From Myxococcales bacterium (lineage in GTDB: Bacteria > Myxococcota_A > Polyangia > Polyangiales > Ga0077539), in the NCBI GenBank assembly GCA_030652255.1, contig JAUSAZ010000097.1, positions 124,001-188,000 on the forward strand: a stretch of DNA of 64,000 bases, read 5' to 3'. Below are positions 50,765 to 58,709 of this stretch, piece after piece. The position numbers were made by a program, and so were the translations under genes. Within the stretch, counting starts at the first letter, position 1. Each line of letters begins with the position of its first letter. The notes below the pieces were generated by a model. It saw only the letters and a list, made by a program, of their open reading frames with translations. It was not told the DNA's origin and did not search any database.

Positions 50765-51328
50765 TCAGCGGTTGGTGCTGCCGCGGGTGGTGGTGCCGGT
50801 GCGCGGGCGGTTGCTCGACCCGGTGGGATTGCCCGGGCTGCTGGCGTTGGTGCCCATCGGGTCGCTGTCCGGGGTGGTCGTGACCCCCGGCGGATTCGCC
50901 GGGTTGTTCTGGTCGGGCGTCCACGAGGAGCCCGGCGTGGAGGTCCAGGGCGTCGACGAGCTGCCGGTCGAAGCGGGCGTGGCCGTGGAGTTGGGGATCG
51001 CCGGGCTGCCCATGCCCGTGCCGCCCGCGCCCTGCGCAGTGCCAGTGCCGCTGAGCCCGTTGTCGAAGCCCGCAGCCCCGTTGCCCGGCGCCACGTAGGT
51101 GCTCGATCCGGGCATGTAGTGCTGCCCGTGGCTCGTCGTGCCTGCGGGGTCGCTCGGCGAGCTGCGCACGCCGGTGCTGGTGTACCCGCCCATGCCGGTG
51201 CCGCCCGACGAAGACGATGCGCTCGCCGGGGGATAGGCGGCCGAGGGCTCGCTCTGGCTGCAAGCCGCAGTGCCCGCGAGGGCTCCAGCCACGAGAAGAA
51301 CGGAAGTCAGATGAGTGCGATGGTTCAT
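50765..51328 (-). CDS. Low-complexity lipoprotein
   Basis: A 187-residue protein. The first 23 residues (SVLLVAGALAGTAAC) are a lipoprotein signal with lipobox TAAC. The rest is Ser/Thr/Gly/Pro/Asn-rich and predicted disordered (SSSGGTGMGGYTSTGVRSS, TPASTGSSSTPWTSTPG); no fold is recognised. It resembles a surface-exposed, probably glycosylated or flexible lipoprotein. AGGAGG lies 7 nt before ATG 51328, the best Shine-Dalgarno in the window, so it is probably well translated. It has a divergent neighbour at 51643. Confidence 0.82.
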   Translation of the reverse strand: MNHRTHLTSVLLVAGALAGTAACSQSEPSAAYPPASASSSSGGTGMGGYTSTGVRSSPSDPAGTTSHGQHYMPGSSTYVAPGNGAAGFDNGLSGTGTAQGAGGTGMGSPAIPNSTATPASTGSSSTPWTSTPGSSWTPDQNNPANPPGVTTTPDSDPMGTNASSPGNPTGSSNRPRTGTTTRGSTNR

Positions 51329-51642
51329 GACGTGCCTCCTGGCGCCCGAATGACGGGCTCTCCGATCGGTCTCGAATGGACAGCACCCGACCGCTCGAGG
51401 CGGTGGGCGGGCAGTTACGGAGCAGGCGCCGTGCCTCGACAGACATCATGTGATTCCGAAGAGTTACATGGTCGCGAGGCTCCTGGCGGGCGATGCGATC
51501 TGCCCCTGGTGGGCGCAGGTGTCACAGCGCGCACGCTCGCGCAGCACCTCCGACCATTCCCCATGATCAGCCGCAGGAGCGCGCCGATGGGGCGCTGGGG
51601 CTCCTCGACACGGCGGCGCGAAGTCCGGTATTCGCGAACTCG
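51329..51642. other. Intergenic region between divergent genes (314 bp)
   Basis: No conserved ORF, hairpin or RNA gene is seen. It must carry promoters for the lipoprotein (minus) and the peptidase (plus), but no pair of boxes stands out. The AGGAGG for the lipoprotein lies at its left edge. Confidence 0.6.
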
Positions 51643-52302
51643 ATGCGTCGCCCGACCGGCCTGGTGGTGTTGGTGCTCACCGCCTTGCTTCACTACGTCG
51701 TGGCGCCGATCGGCAGCGCTCGGGCGGAGGGCCTGGCCGATGGGACGGCCGCGCCCCCCGAGCCGCCCACGGTGTGGACCGCCGCCGCCGAGGCGCCGTC
51801 GACGCCCTTCGACCACCAGCAGGCGACGCACTGGTGCTGGGCCGCTTCGGTGGCCAACGCGTTTCGCGCCTCCGGGCACCGGGTGTCGCAGTCGCGCATC
51901 GTGCGCGAGGTCTACGGCGACGTGGTCAACATGCGCAGCGGCCCGGCCGCCAACGTCTCGGCGCTGCTCGACCGCGCGTGGACCGACGATGCCGGCACGC
52001 CCTTCCGCGCTCGCCTCCTCGGGGTCTTCGACGCCGAGGGCGGGCGCTCCAGCCTCCACAGCCGGGAGATCGTGGCCGCGCTGCGGGCCGGGCGTCCGCT
52101 GGTGTTCGGCACCACCAGCCACGCGATGCTGCTCATCGGCGTGTCGTACCAGGAGTCCCACGGGGCGGTGCGCGTGGTCGAGGCGACGGTGTTCGACCCG
52201 TGGCCGGGCGTCGGCGTGCGCACCCTGCGCCCCGACGAGATGGTCCCCGTGGCGCGCCACGGCTCCCTCGCGTTCATCGCGGACGTCGTCGTGACCCGCT
52301 GA
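51643..52302 (+). CDS. Exported papain-like cysteine peptidase (C39/C70-like)
   Basis: A 219-residue protein with an N-terminal signal (GLVVLVLTALLHYVVAPIG, cleavage near ARA). The catalytic core is in residues about 50-215: oxyanion Gln and nucleophile in FDHQQATHWCWAASVANAF, catalytic His in GTTSHAMLLIGVSYQ, and the third residue likely in VVEATVFDPWPG. The HWCWAA motif is typical of papain-like C39-type and C70 peptidases. Substrate is unknown; envelope or extracellular protein cleavage is possible. ATG 51643 is chosen because it begins the signal peptide. The LppC-like lipoprotein gene follows 59 bp later on the same strand. Confidence 0.82.
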   Translation: MRRPTGLVVLVLTALLHYVVAPIGSARAEGLADGTAAPPEPPTVWTAAAEAPSTPFDHQQATHWCWAASVANAFRASGHRVSQSRIVREVYGDVVNMRSGPAANVSALLDRAWTDDAGTPFRARLLGVFDAEGGRSSLHSREIVAALRAGRPLVFGTTSHAMLLIGVSYQESHGAVRVVEATVFDPWPGVGVRTLRPDEMVPVARHGSLAFIADVVVTR

Positions 52303-52361
52303 TCGACCGGCGGGGTCGCCCGAGTTCGCAAGCCCGCTTGCCGTCCGTCGGAGAATCCCCG

Positions 52362-54086
52362 ATGACTCCGCGCGCAGTGCGCGGAAGTCGTCCACCCCGA
52401 GCGTCCCTCCCTCTGCGCTCCGCCGCCCTGATGGTCGTGTTGTCGGCCTGCGCGGGCGCGACGCCCCCCGGCCGCGCGGCCCTCGCGCTCGGCGACACCG
52501 TCGGCGACGACGCCGCCCTCCGCGCGGCCGAGCGCGCCCTGGTCGAGGGCGACCTCCCGCGCGCCCGCGAACTCTGGGCGGCGCTGGAGCGTCGGCACCC
52601 CCGCGACGCGCTCGGTCGCCACGCCGCGCTGCGGCTCGCGCGCCTCGACCTCGCGGCGCCGGGCGAAGCGGGGGTGGGCGCCGCGCGCGCTCGCCTCGAG
52701 GGGCTGCCGTCGACCCTCGACGCCACCCTGGCCCTGCGGCGCTCGCTCGTCACCGCGCTCGTCACCGCGCGCGCCGGGCGCCCCGACGCCGCCCTCTCGC
52801 GCTCGCTCGTCACCCTGCGCGGGCGCTTCGTCGACGCGCCCGAGGTGGTGGCGGCGGACTGCGCGCAGGTGGCGGTGGCGCCGACCGCAGGCCCGGCCCT
52901 GGAGGCGCTCGCGCGGGTCGAGGGCGCGGTCGGGCTTGGCGTGCGGTGGATCCCCACCGGGCTCGCGTGCGACGAGTCGGCCACGCGCACGGAGCGCTTC
53001 GAGGCGCTGCTGCCGACCGTCGAAGAGCCCGGCGAGGTCGCGGCGGTGCTCGACGCGCTGCCCGCGAGCCATCCCTGGCGCACCCCGCTCGCCCGCCGCC
53101 TGCGCGCCGTGGCCGAGGCCCGCGGGGAGGTGCGTCGCTGGATGAGCCACCTCGCCGACCTGCCCGACGACGAGGCGGCGCTGCGCCCGGTGGTGCGGGA
53201 CGACGCCGAGGCGGTGCTGCGTATCGGGGTGCTCGCGCCGCTCTCGGGCTCCGTGGCCAACGTCGGGGTCGAGGTGGTGCGGTCGGTCCAGCAGGCCGTG
53301 GAGGGCTCGTCGGGCGTCGAGCTCATGCTGGAGGACGAGAGCCGCGCGCTGCCGCTACGCGCGGCGGTGGGGCAGGTCGCGGTCACGCCCATCGAGGCCC
53401 TGGTGCGATCGCTGCGGGAGCGCGGGGCGGTCGTCATCGTGGGCCCGGCGCTCGACGCCAACGTGCCCGCCGCCCTGGCGGCGGCGAGCGCCCAGGGCGT
53501 CCCGCTGTGGGTGCCGACCCCCCCGGACGCCGCGAGGGACGTGGCGCACGCGGTGGGCCCCACGCTTCGGCAGCGGGCCGACGCGATGGCCGCCGCCGCC
53601 GCGCGCGGGGGCGCGACCCGCGTCGCGCTGCACCTGCCCACGCTGCCGCCGGACGCGTCGCTCGAGGCCGCGCTGCGGGCGGCGATGGCCCGGCAGGGCG
53701 TCGCGGTGGCGCGGCGGGGGGAGGCCGCGGCGCGGCACGTGATCGCCGGGTTCTTCGACGAGGAGAGCCAGCGGCGCTGGGCCGCCGCGGCGGCGCGGTC
53801 GCCTACGCCGTGGGTCATCGACGGGCGCGCGGCCATCGCGGGGACGCCCGGGCACTGGGTGGGGCTGCCCCCCGCCGGGGGCCACGGCGCCTACGTCGCG
53901 CTGAGCTGCAGCCGCTCCGACCGGGCGCCGACGGAGATCGCCGCGCTCTACTACGACGCGGTCATCGAGGCCGCGCGCGCCCTGCGACCCATCGCCGCGG
54001 CGCCGGCGCTGCGCCGCGACGGGGCCCTGGTCAGCGTCGGCGTGGCGAGCGCGGCGGAGTGCCCGGCGCCGGACTCAGGGCGCTGA
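52362..54086 (+). CDS. LppC-like lipoprotein with periplasmic-binding-protein fold
   Basis: A 574-residue lipoprotein (lipobox LSAC at about residue 30). Residues about 50-270 have TPR-like helices (AERALVEGDLPRARELWAAL). Residues about 285-560 form a type I periplasmic-binding-protein fold: LRIGVLAPLSGSVANVGVEV, VVIVGPALDANVPAALAAAS, then GHWVGLPPAGGHGAY. This plan is that of LpoA/LppC activators of class A penicillin-binding proteins in Gammaproteobacteria, and of similar proteins in other phyla. A role in peptidoglycan synthesis is plausible but unproven here. GGAGA at 52350-52354 supports ATG 52362. The 3' end overlaps the convergent lipoprotein gene by 12 bp. Confidence 0.82.
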   Translation: MTPRAVRGSRPPRASLPLRSAALMVVLSACAGATPPGRAALALGDTVGDDAALRAAERALVEGDLPRARELWAALERRHPRDALGRHAALRLARLDLAAPGEAGVGAARARLEGLPSTLDATLALRRSLVTALVTARAGRPDAALSRSLVTLRGRFVDAPEVVAADCAQVAVAPTAGPALEALARVEGAVGLGVRWIPTGLACDESATRTERFEALLPTVEEPGEVAAVLDALPASHPWRTPLARRLRAVAEARGEVRRWMSHLADLPDDEAALRPVVRDDAEAVLRIGVLAPLSGSVANVGVEVVRSVQQAVEGSSGVELMLEDESRALPLRAAVGQVAVTPIEALVRSLRERGAVVIVGPALDANVPAALAAASAQGVPLWVPTPPDAARDVAHAVGPTLRQRADAMAAAAARGGATRVALHLPTLPPDASLEAALRAAMARQGVAVARRGEAAARHVIAGFFDEESQRRWAAAAARSPTPWVIDGRAAIAGTPGHWVGLPPAGGHGAYVALSCSRSDRAPTEIAALYYDAVIEAARALRPIAAAPALRRDGALVSVGVASAAECPAPDSGR

Positions 54087-54533
54087 CCAGGGAGGCGGCG
54101 CGCCGTCCCCCGCGGGGGCCGGGGGCGCGGCCGGGAGCGGCGGGGGCGGGGACCACGGGGCGGCGACGGTCGCGGCGGGCGCCGGGGGCGGGGCGGCGTC
54201 CGGGGCGGCGCCCCAGCGGACGGCGAAGCCCGTGGCCGTGGCGGTGCTGTGGGCGCGGGCGATGCGCACCTGTACGACGGCGTCGCAGCCGAGGCGCTGG
54301 GCCTCCGCGCGGAGGCCCTCGATGATGTGCGGGAGGTCGGCGTTGAGCCCCCGGCCGGTGGCCTGCACGAGCGCGACGGGGCGCGAGGGCGGCACCGGGT
54401 CGCCCGCGAGGATGGTGCGCACGGGCCGCGAGTGCGGCGCGCCCGGGGCGCCGAGCACGAAGCGCTGGACGTAGGTGCTCCCGCAGCCGGCAGAGAGCGC
54501 CGCGAGCACGAGCAGGGGGAGGGCGGGTTTCAC
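54075..54533 (-). CDS. Small lipoprotein with Pro/Ala-rich tail
   Basis: A 152-residue protein starting with GTG 54533, which overlaps the previous stop (GTGA). The signal KPALPLLVLAALSAGCGS has lipobox SAGC. A short folded domain follows (ALVQATGRGLNADLPHIIEG, LGCDAVVQVRIARAH), reminiscent in layout of small YbjQ/DUF4156-type heavy-metal or surface lipoproteins but not clearly homologous. The last 35 residues are Pro/Ala-rich. It is coupled to the upstream small lipoprotein and overlaps the convergent LppC-like gene by 12 bp. Confidence 0.7.
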   Translation of the reverse strand: MKPALPLLVLAALSAGCGSTYVQRFVLGAPGAPHSRPVRTILAGDPVPPSRPVALVQATGRGLNADLPHIIEGLRAEAQRLGCDAVVQVRIARAHSTATATGFAVRWGAAPDAAPPPAPAATVAAPWSPPPPLPAAPPAPAGDGAPPPWSAP

Positions 54534-54955
54534 GGCGCCTCGACCCGCAGCGCGCGGCCCACGAGGCGGACGACGGCGACCTCCTCGGGGGTGAGGTACG
54601 ACTGCGCGCACCCGGCCTGGAAGCGCATCCCGAAGCACGGCACGCTCTGCGTCATGGGGCGCATGCGGGTCTCGACCACCGGCGTGACGGTGTCGATGCG
54701 GGCGACGTTGCCGCCGAGGCTGCGGACCTGCTCGACGAAGGCCTCGACGAGGGCGTCGAGGCCCTCCTCGCCGGAGGCCTCGACGGCGCCGAGCTCCCGC
54801 GCGTTGGGCGGGTCGCTGAGCGCGCGCACCGTCACCGCGCCGCGGTTGTACGGGAGCGCCTCGCCGGAGGTGGGCACGGCGCTGGCGCGCACCGTGGCGC
54901 AGCCCTGCGCAGCGACGAGCAGCGCCAGCAGCGGGGCCAGGAGGGGGGCGCGCAT
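54530..54955 (-). CDS. Small lipoprotein of unknown function
   Basis: A 141-residue protein with a lipoprotein signal (LLAPLLALLVAAQGC, lipobox AQGC). The body has a short alpha/beta domain (LDALVEAFVEQVRSLGGNVA, with Cys in SVPCFGMRFQAGCAQSY) and resembles small DUF4156-like lipoproteins only in overall layout. ATG 54955 is the first Met giving a signal; it lies 10 bp after the TetR stop, so the three genes TetR-lipoprotein-lipoprotein form a tight unit on the minus strand. Function is not known. Confidence 0.72.
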   Translation of the reverse strand: MRAPLLAPLLALLVAAQGCATVRASAVPTSGEALPYNRGAVTVRALSDPPNARELGAVEASGEEGLDALVEAFVEQVRSLGGNVARIDTVTPVVETRMRPMTQSVPCFGMRFQAGCAQSYLTPEEVAVVRLVGRALRVEAP

Positions 54956-54965
54956 CGGGGGGCGG

Positions 54966-55610
54966 TCAGGGGTCCGCGGCGGGGCGCTGGAGGGCGCCGG
55001 GCTGCGCGCGGAGGCCGTCGAGGAGCACATCGGCGAACTGTGACGCCGCGCGCCGGAGGGTTCCAGCCTCGGCGCTGCCCAGGGCCCAGGTCATGGCCAC
55101 GCCGTCGAGGCCGCCGAAGATCACCCGGGCCATGATGCGCGGGGACACGTCGCCGCGGAGCTCGCCGCTGCGCTGGCCGTCGGCGATCACCGCGGCCATG
55201 AGGTCGAGGTACTCCCCGAAGCGCTTCGTCGCGTACTGCTTCAGCAGCCGCGACGACTGCCGGAGGTTGACCGTGATCACCTCCGCCAGGTCGCGCTCAC
55301 CCTCCAGCAGCCCCAGCTGGAACTCCACCAGCCGCCGCACCTTGTCCGGCGCGGTGTCGTAGCGCGCGCACTCCTCGCGCAGCAGCACCAGCAGCCGCGC
55401 GATGCGGTCCTCGAAGAGGGAGGTGAGCAGCTCGTCCTTGCTCTTGAAGTACAGGTAGATGGTGCCGTCGGCCACGCCCGCGGCGCGAGCGATCTCGCTC
55501 ACCCGCGACGCGTAGAACCCCTTGCGGGCGAACACCTTCACGGCGGCCTTGAGGATGCGGTCCCGCTTGTCGCCGCCCCGGGGGCTGCGTGCGCCGACCG
55601 CAGCGCTCAC
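54966..55610 (-). CDS. TetR-family transcriptional regulator
   Basis: A 214-residue repressor-type protein. The N-terminal helix-turn-helix spans about residues 14-60: DRILKAAVKVFARKGFYASR, then ISEIARAAGVADGTIYLYFK-like text (VADGTIYLYFKSKDELL). The ligand domain is helical and resembles FadR/FabR-like or TetR_C_6-type members (LLEGERDLAEVITVNLRQSS). The effector is unknown. GTG 55610 overlaps the stop of the Ser/Thr kinase (GTGA, 55607-55610), so it is translated with the kinase. It precedes two small lipoprotein genes, which may be its targets. No operator-like palindrome was found nearby. Confidence 0.9.
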   Translation of the reverse strand: MSAAVGARSPRGGDKRDRILKAAVKVFARKGFYASRVSEIARAAGVADGTIYLYFKSKDELLTSLFEDRIARLLVLLREECARYDTAPDKVRRLVEFQLGLLEGERDLAEVITVNLRQSSRLLKQYATKRFGEYLDLMAAVIADGQRSGELRGDVSPRIMARVIFGGLDGVAMTWALGSAEAGTLRRAASQFADVLLDGLRAQPGALQRPAADP

Positions 55611-57307
55611 GAGGCCACGCTCGACTGCGGCCCGCGCGCGCCGTCGCGGGCGAGCTCCTCCAGCAGGTCGCGGCACTCGGGCCGGCCGCGGAGGTGGCGC
55701 ATCAGGACGTCGGTGCACTCCGCGAACGAGCGCTCGTACGACAGCCCCTCGCGGGTGCGCTGCGCCACGCGCTCGCGGCCCTGCGCGAGGTCTTCCTCCA
55801 TCGCCTCGGCGTAGCGCGCGAGCTGCCCGCGCAGCTCCTCGATCTGCCGCCGGAGGTCGCGGGCCTGGGCGTCCTTGCGGGCCGCGCGCATCTCGTGCTC
55901 GGCCAGCAGCTCGCGCCGCGCGTCGACGTGCGCCTGCGCCTGCCCCGCCCGCTCGAACACCCCGCGCAGCTGCGCCAGCGGGAGCGCCTGCCGCTCCGCC
56001 GCGTCGGCCTGCGCCCGGCTCTGTACCACCGCCCGCTCGCCCGCCAGCAGGCGCTCGCGCACCTGGGCCACGACCTCGTTCTCGCCCGACGCCTCGCGCA
56101 GCGCCCGGCTCTCCTCCTGCGCCAGCTCCTCGACCTTGCGGCCGATCTCCGCGCGCAGCGCGCGACCGCGGCGCTCGAGCGCCTCGAGCTTGCGCATGTG
56201 CGACGCCACCTCGCCCTCCAGCCGCGAGGCCCGGTTGGCCAGCAGCCACGCCTCTTCGAGCGCGCGGTTGACCTCCTGCGGCGCGTCGCCGCTCGGGTAG
56301 GCGCGCGACACCATGCGCCCGAAGTGCGCCGCGCGGGTCGCCCACTCGGCGACGCCGGGTGAGGGCGCCGGGGGAGGCGGCGGGGGCGGGGCGGGCTGCG
56401 CGTCGCCGCCCGGCTGGGCCTCCCATGGGGACGACGGGAGCGCGCGCTGCAGGGCCTTCAGGTCTTCCTGGAGGTGGTGGCAGTCCTTGTAGCGCCGGTC
56501 GGCGCTCTTCTGGAGCAGCTTGAGGATGATCTTCTCGGCGTCGGGGTGGAGGTCCGGCCGCAGCGTCTTCGGGTTCACCGGGTTGGCGCTGCGCTGCATC
56601 TCCAGCAGGGCGTCGCGGTCGTGCGAGCGGAAGGGCAGCTGCCCCGTCATCATCTCGAAGAGCAGCACGCCGAGGGAGTACAGGTCGCTCTGCGCGGTGG
56701 CCTCCTCGCCCTTGGCCTGCTCCGGGGACATGTACTCGGGCGTGCCGAAGACGGCGCCCTTGGGCGCGAGCCGCGGGTCGCGCGCGAGGTGCGCCAGCCC
56801 GAAGTCGAGGATCTTCACGAAGTCCTTCCGGCCCCCGCGGTTGGTGCACATGATGTTGTCGCTCTTGAGGTCGCGGTGCACGACGCCAAGATCGTGGGCG
56901 CGGCCGAGCGCGGCGGACATCTGCTCCAGCACGTCGATGGCGCGCACCTGCGGAAACTGCCCCTTGGCGATCTCCGCCGAGAGGGGCGTACCGACGAGGT
57001 ACTCCATCACCAGGTAGAGCTCGCCCTCCTCGGTCTCGCCGATGTCGTGGATGTCGACGATGTGCGCGTGGTCGACCCGGTTGGCCGCGCGGGCCTCGCG
57101 CAACATCCACGCCCGCAGGTGGGTCTCCCCGCGCAGGTCGGGTCGAATCAGCTTGAGCGCCACCACGCGCTCGATGAGCACGTGCCGGGCGCGGTAGACG
57201 ACGCCCATGCCGCCCTCGCCGATGCGGGCCTCCAGCCGGTATCGGCCCGCCACCACCCGGCCGAGATAGGTGTCACTGGACTTCTGCGCTGCGTTCGCCT
57301 TGCTCAC
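55607..57307 (-). CDS. Ser/Thr protein kinase with C-terminal coiled coil
   Basis: A 566-residue protein. Residues about 20-285 are a complete Hanks-type kinase: IGEGGMGVVYRAR loop, VVALKLI Lys, HRDLKSDNIM, DFG in ILDFGLAHL, and GTPEYMSPEQ. A Pro-rich linker follows (PPPPPPPAPSPG), then about 200 residues of charged helix (EEAWLLANRASRLEGEVASH; LRRQIEELRGQLARYAEAME) likely to form a coiled coil. No membrane helix is predicted, so it acts in the cytosol and may dimerise by the coil. The start is GTG 57307 with GAGGTGA 5 nt upstream. The downstream TetR gene overlaps its stop, so the kinase and regulator are co-expressed. Confidence 0.92.
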   Translation of the reverse strand: MSKANAAQKSSDTYLGRVVAGRYRLEARIGEGGMGVVYRARHVLIERVVALKLIRPDLRGETHLRAWMLREARAANRVDHAHIVDIHDIGETEEGELYLVMEYLVGTPLSAEIAKGQFPQVRAIDVLEQMSAALGRAHDLGVVHRDLKSDNIMCTNRGGRKDFVKILDFGLAHLARDPRLAPKGAVFGTPEYMSPEQAKGEEATAQSDLYSLGVLLFEMMTGQLPFRSHDRDALLEMQRSANPVNPKTLRPDLHPDAEKIILKLLQKSADRRYKDCHHLQEDLKALQRALPSSPWEAQPGGDAQPAPPPPPPPAPSPGVAEWATRAAHFGRMVSRAYPSGDAPQEVNRALEEAWLLANRASRLEGEVASHMRKLEALERRGRALRAEIGRKVEELAQEESRALREASGENEVVAQVRERLLAGERAVVQSRAQADAAERQALPLAQLRGVFERAGQAQAHVDARRELLAEHEMRAARKDAQARDLRRQIEELRGQLARYAEAMEEDLAQGRERVAQRTREGLSYERSFAECTDVLMRHLRGRPECRDLLEELARDGARGPQSSVAS

Positions 57308-57401
57308 TCAACTCACCTCGACTCACGACCCAACGGGCTCTGACAGGGGTCGAGGATATCACCGAGACCGCGCACAGAAATCGCCAACGTGCGCCCGGGC
57401 C

Positions 57402-58622
57402 TCAACTCTCCCGGCTCCGTCGCCGGGTGAGGGCGATGCGTACGATCTCCGGCCTCGCGTCGAGGCGGACGGGCGGGCCCGTGGTGCCGATTCCGCGAGA
57501 GACATAGAGGGTCGCGTCGCCGTGGGCGTAGCGGCCGGCCACGTAGGGGAGGAGCGACCCGGCGACGCCGAGGGTGTTGATCTGACCCCCGTGGGTGTGC
57601 CCCGAGAGCTGGAGCGCCACCCGGTGCGCGGTGTCGTCGAAGAGCACCGGGTTGTGGGCGAGCAGCAGCACCGGGTCGTCGGGGTCGCGCCCGCGCAGGG
57701 CCGCCGCGAGGTCGGGACCGGCGCCGGTGCCGATGCGCGGGGCCATCACGTCGTCGACGCCCGCGAGGATGAGCCCGCGCCCGCGCGCTCCGTCGGGCCC
57801 GAGGGCGGTCGAGCCGTTGACGTGGGCCCGGATGCCCGCAGCGCGCAGCCCGCGGGTCACCAGCGCCGGGCCCGTGTAGTGGTCGTGGTTGCCCAGGATG
57901 GCGTGCACGCCGCCGCGGGCCTGGATCCGGGCGAGCGCGCGCATCGCCTCGGGGATGTGCCGGGGGTTGTGGTCGAGGATGTCGCCGGTGATCACCACGA
58001 GGTCGCCGCGCAGTCGCGCGACCCGGTCGAGCACGGCGCCGATCTCCCGCGGGCCCGTGAACACCCCGAGGTGCAGGTCGGTGAGCTGGACGATGGTGAG
58101 CCCCTCGAGCTCGGGCGGCAGCGCGGGGATGGCCACCTCGATGGTGCGCACCTCGATGTCCGTGCGGCTCCAGAGGCCGCCGCGCAGGAAGGCCGGCGCC
58201 CCCACCGCGAGCGCCGTCGCCGCGGTGCCCTGGGTGAGCAGCCGGCGGCGAGACTCCAGCGCCGGGGCCACCTCGACGACCGGCACCCGCCGGGCGCGCG
58301 CGTACAGGTGGACCCCCGCCTCGAAGAGGCGCCCGGCGAGCTCGGCCGCGACCACCACCAACAGGCACGCGAAGAGCAGCAGCACCGCGACGCGCACCGT
58401 GCCGATGAGCCCGCGCAGCGGCCCGCCGCCGAAGGGCGCCCGGGTGCGGGCGTACACCTCCGCAGCGAGCGCGAGGGCGACCACCGCGAGCGTCGCGCGG
58501 CGCAGCGCCCGGGCCCGGTGCGGGGCGTCGGCCCAGCGCGGACGCAGCGCGCACACCGCCGTGGGGAAGGTGAGGGTGAGGGTGCCCGTGGTGAGGAGGC
58601 TGATGACGATCGACGAGGCCAT
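57402..58622 (-). CDS. Membrane-anchored metallophosphoesterase
   Basis: A 406-residue protein with two or three N-terminal transmembrane helices (SIVISLLTTGTLTLTFPTA; VAVLLLFACLLVVVAAELAG). A twin-Arg-like segment (SRRRLLTQGTAATALAVGA) precedes the phosphoesterase domain, about residues 170-400: TDLHLG, GDILDHN, GNHDH, LLAHNPVLF, and LSGHTHGGQ. These metal ligands mark a complete calcineurin-like active site. Related YaeI-type enzymes act on UDP-diacylglucosamine or other phosphodiesters; the substrate here is unknown. ATG 58622 begins the first helix. It is divergent from a GT-C gene. Confidence 0.9.
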   Translation of the reverse strand: MASSIVISLLTTGTLTLTFPTAVCALRPRWADAPHRARALRRATLAVVALALAAEVYARTRAPFGGGPLRGLIGTVRVAVLLLFACLLVVVAAELAGRLFEAGVHLYARARRVPVVEVAPALESRRRLLTQGTAATALAVGAPAFLRGGLWSRTDIEVRTIEVAIPALPPELEGLTIVQLTDLHLGVFTGPREIGAVLDRVARLRGDLVVITGDILDHNPRHIPEAMRALARIQARGGVHAILGNHDHYTGPALVTRGLRAAGIRAHVNGSTALGPDGARGRGLILAGVDDVMAPRIGTGAGPDLAAALRGRDPDDPVLLLAHNPVLFDDTAHRVALQLSGHTHGGQINTLGVAGSLLPYVAGRYAHGDATLYVSRGIGTTGPPVRLDARPEIVRIALTRRRSRES

Positions 58623-58709
58623 GCGCGGGCTCCAACGTGGAGGCCGACGGGCGCGAACGCAAACCGCTCGTGAGTCCGGCGCCGGGGCTCTGGTACCCTC
58701 GCGGGCCTG

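Noticed and set aside
52328-52341. GCAAGC-CC-GCTTGC palindrome between the peptidase and the LppC-like gene
   Set aside because: Very short, no T-run and no promoter next to it; could arise by chance at this GC content.
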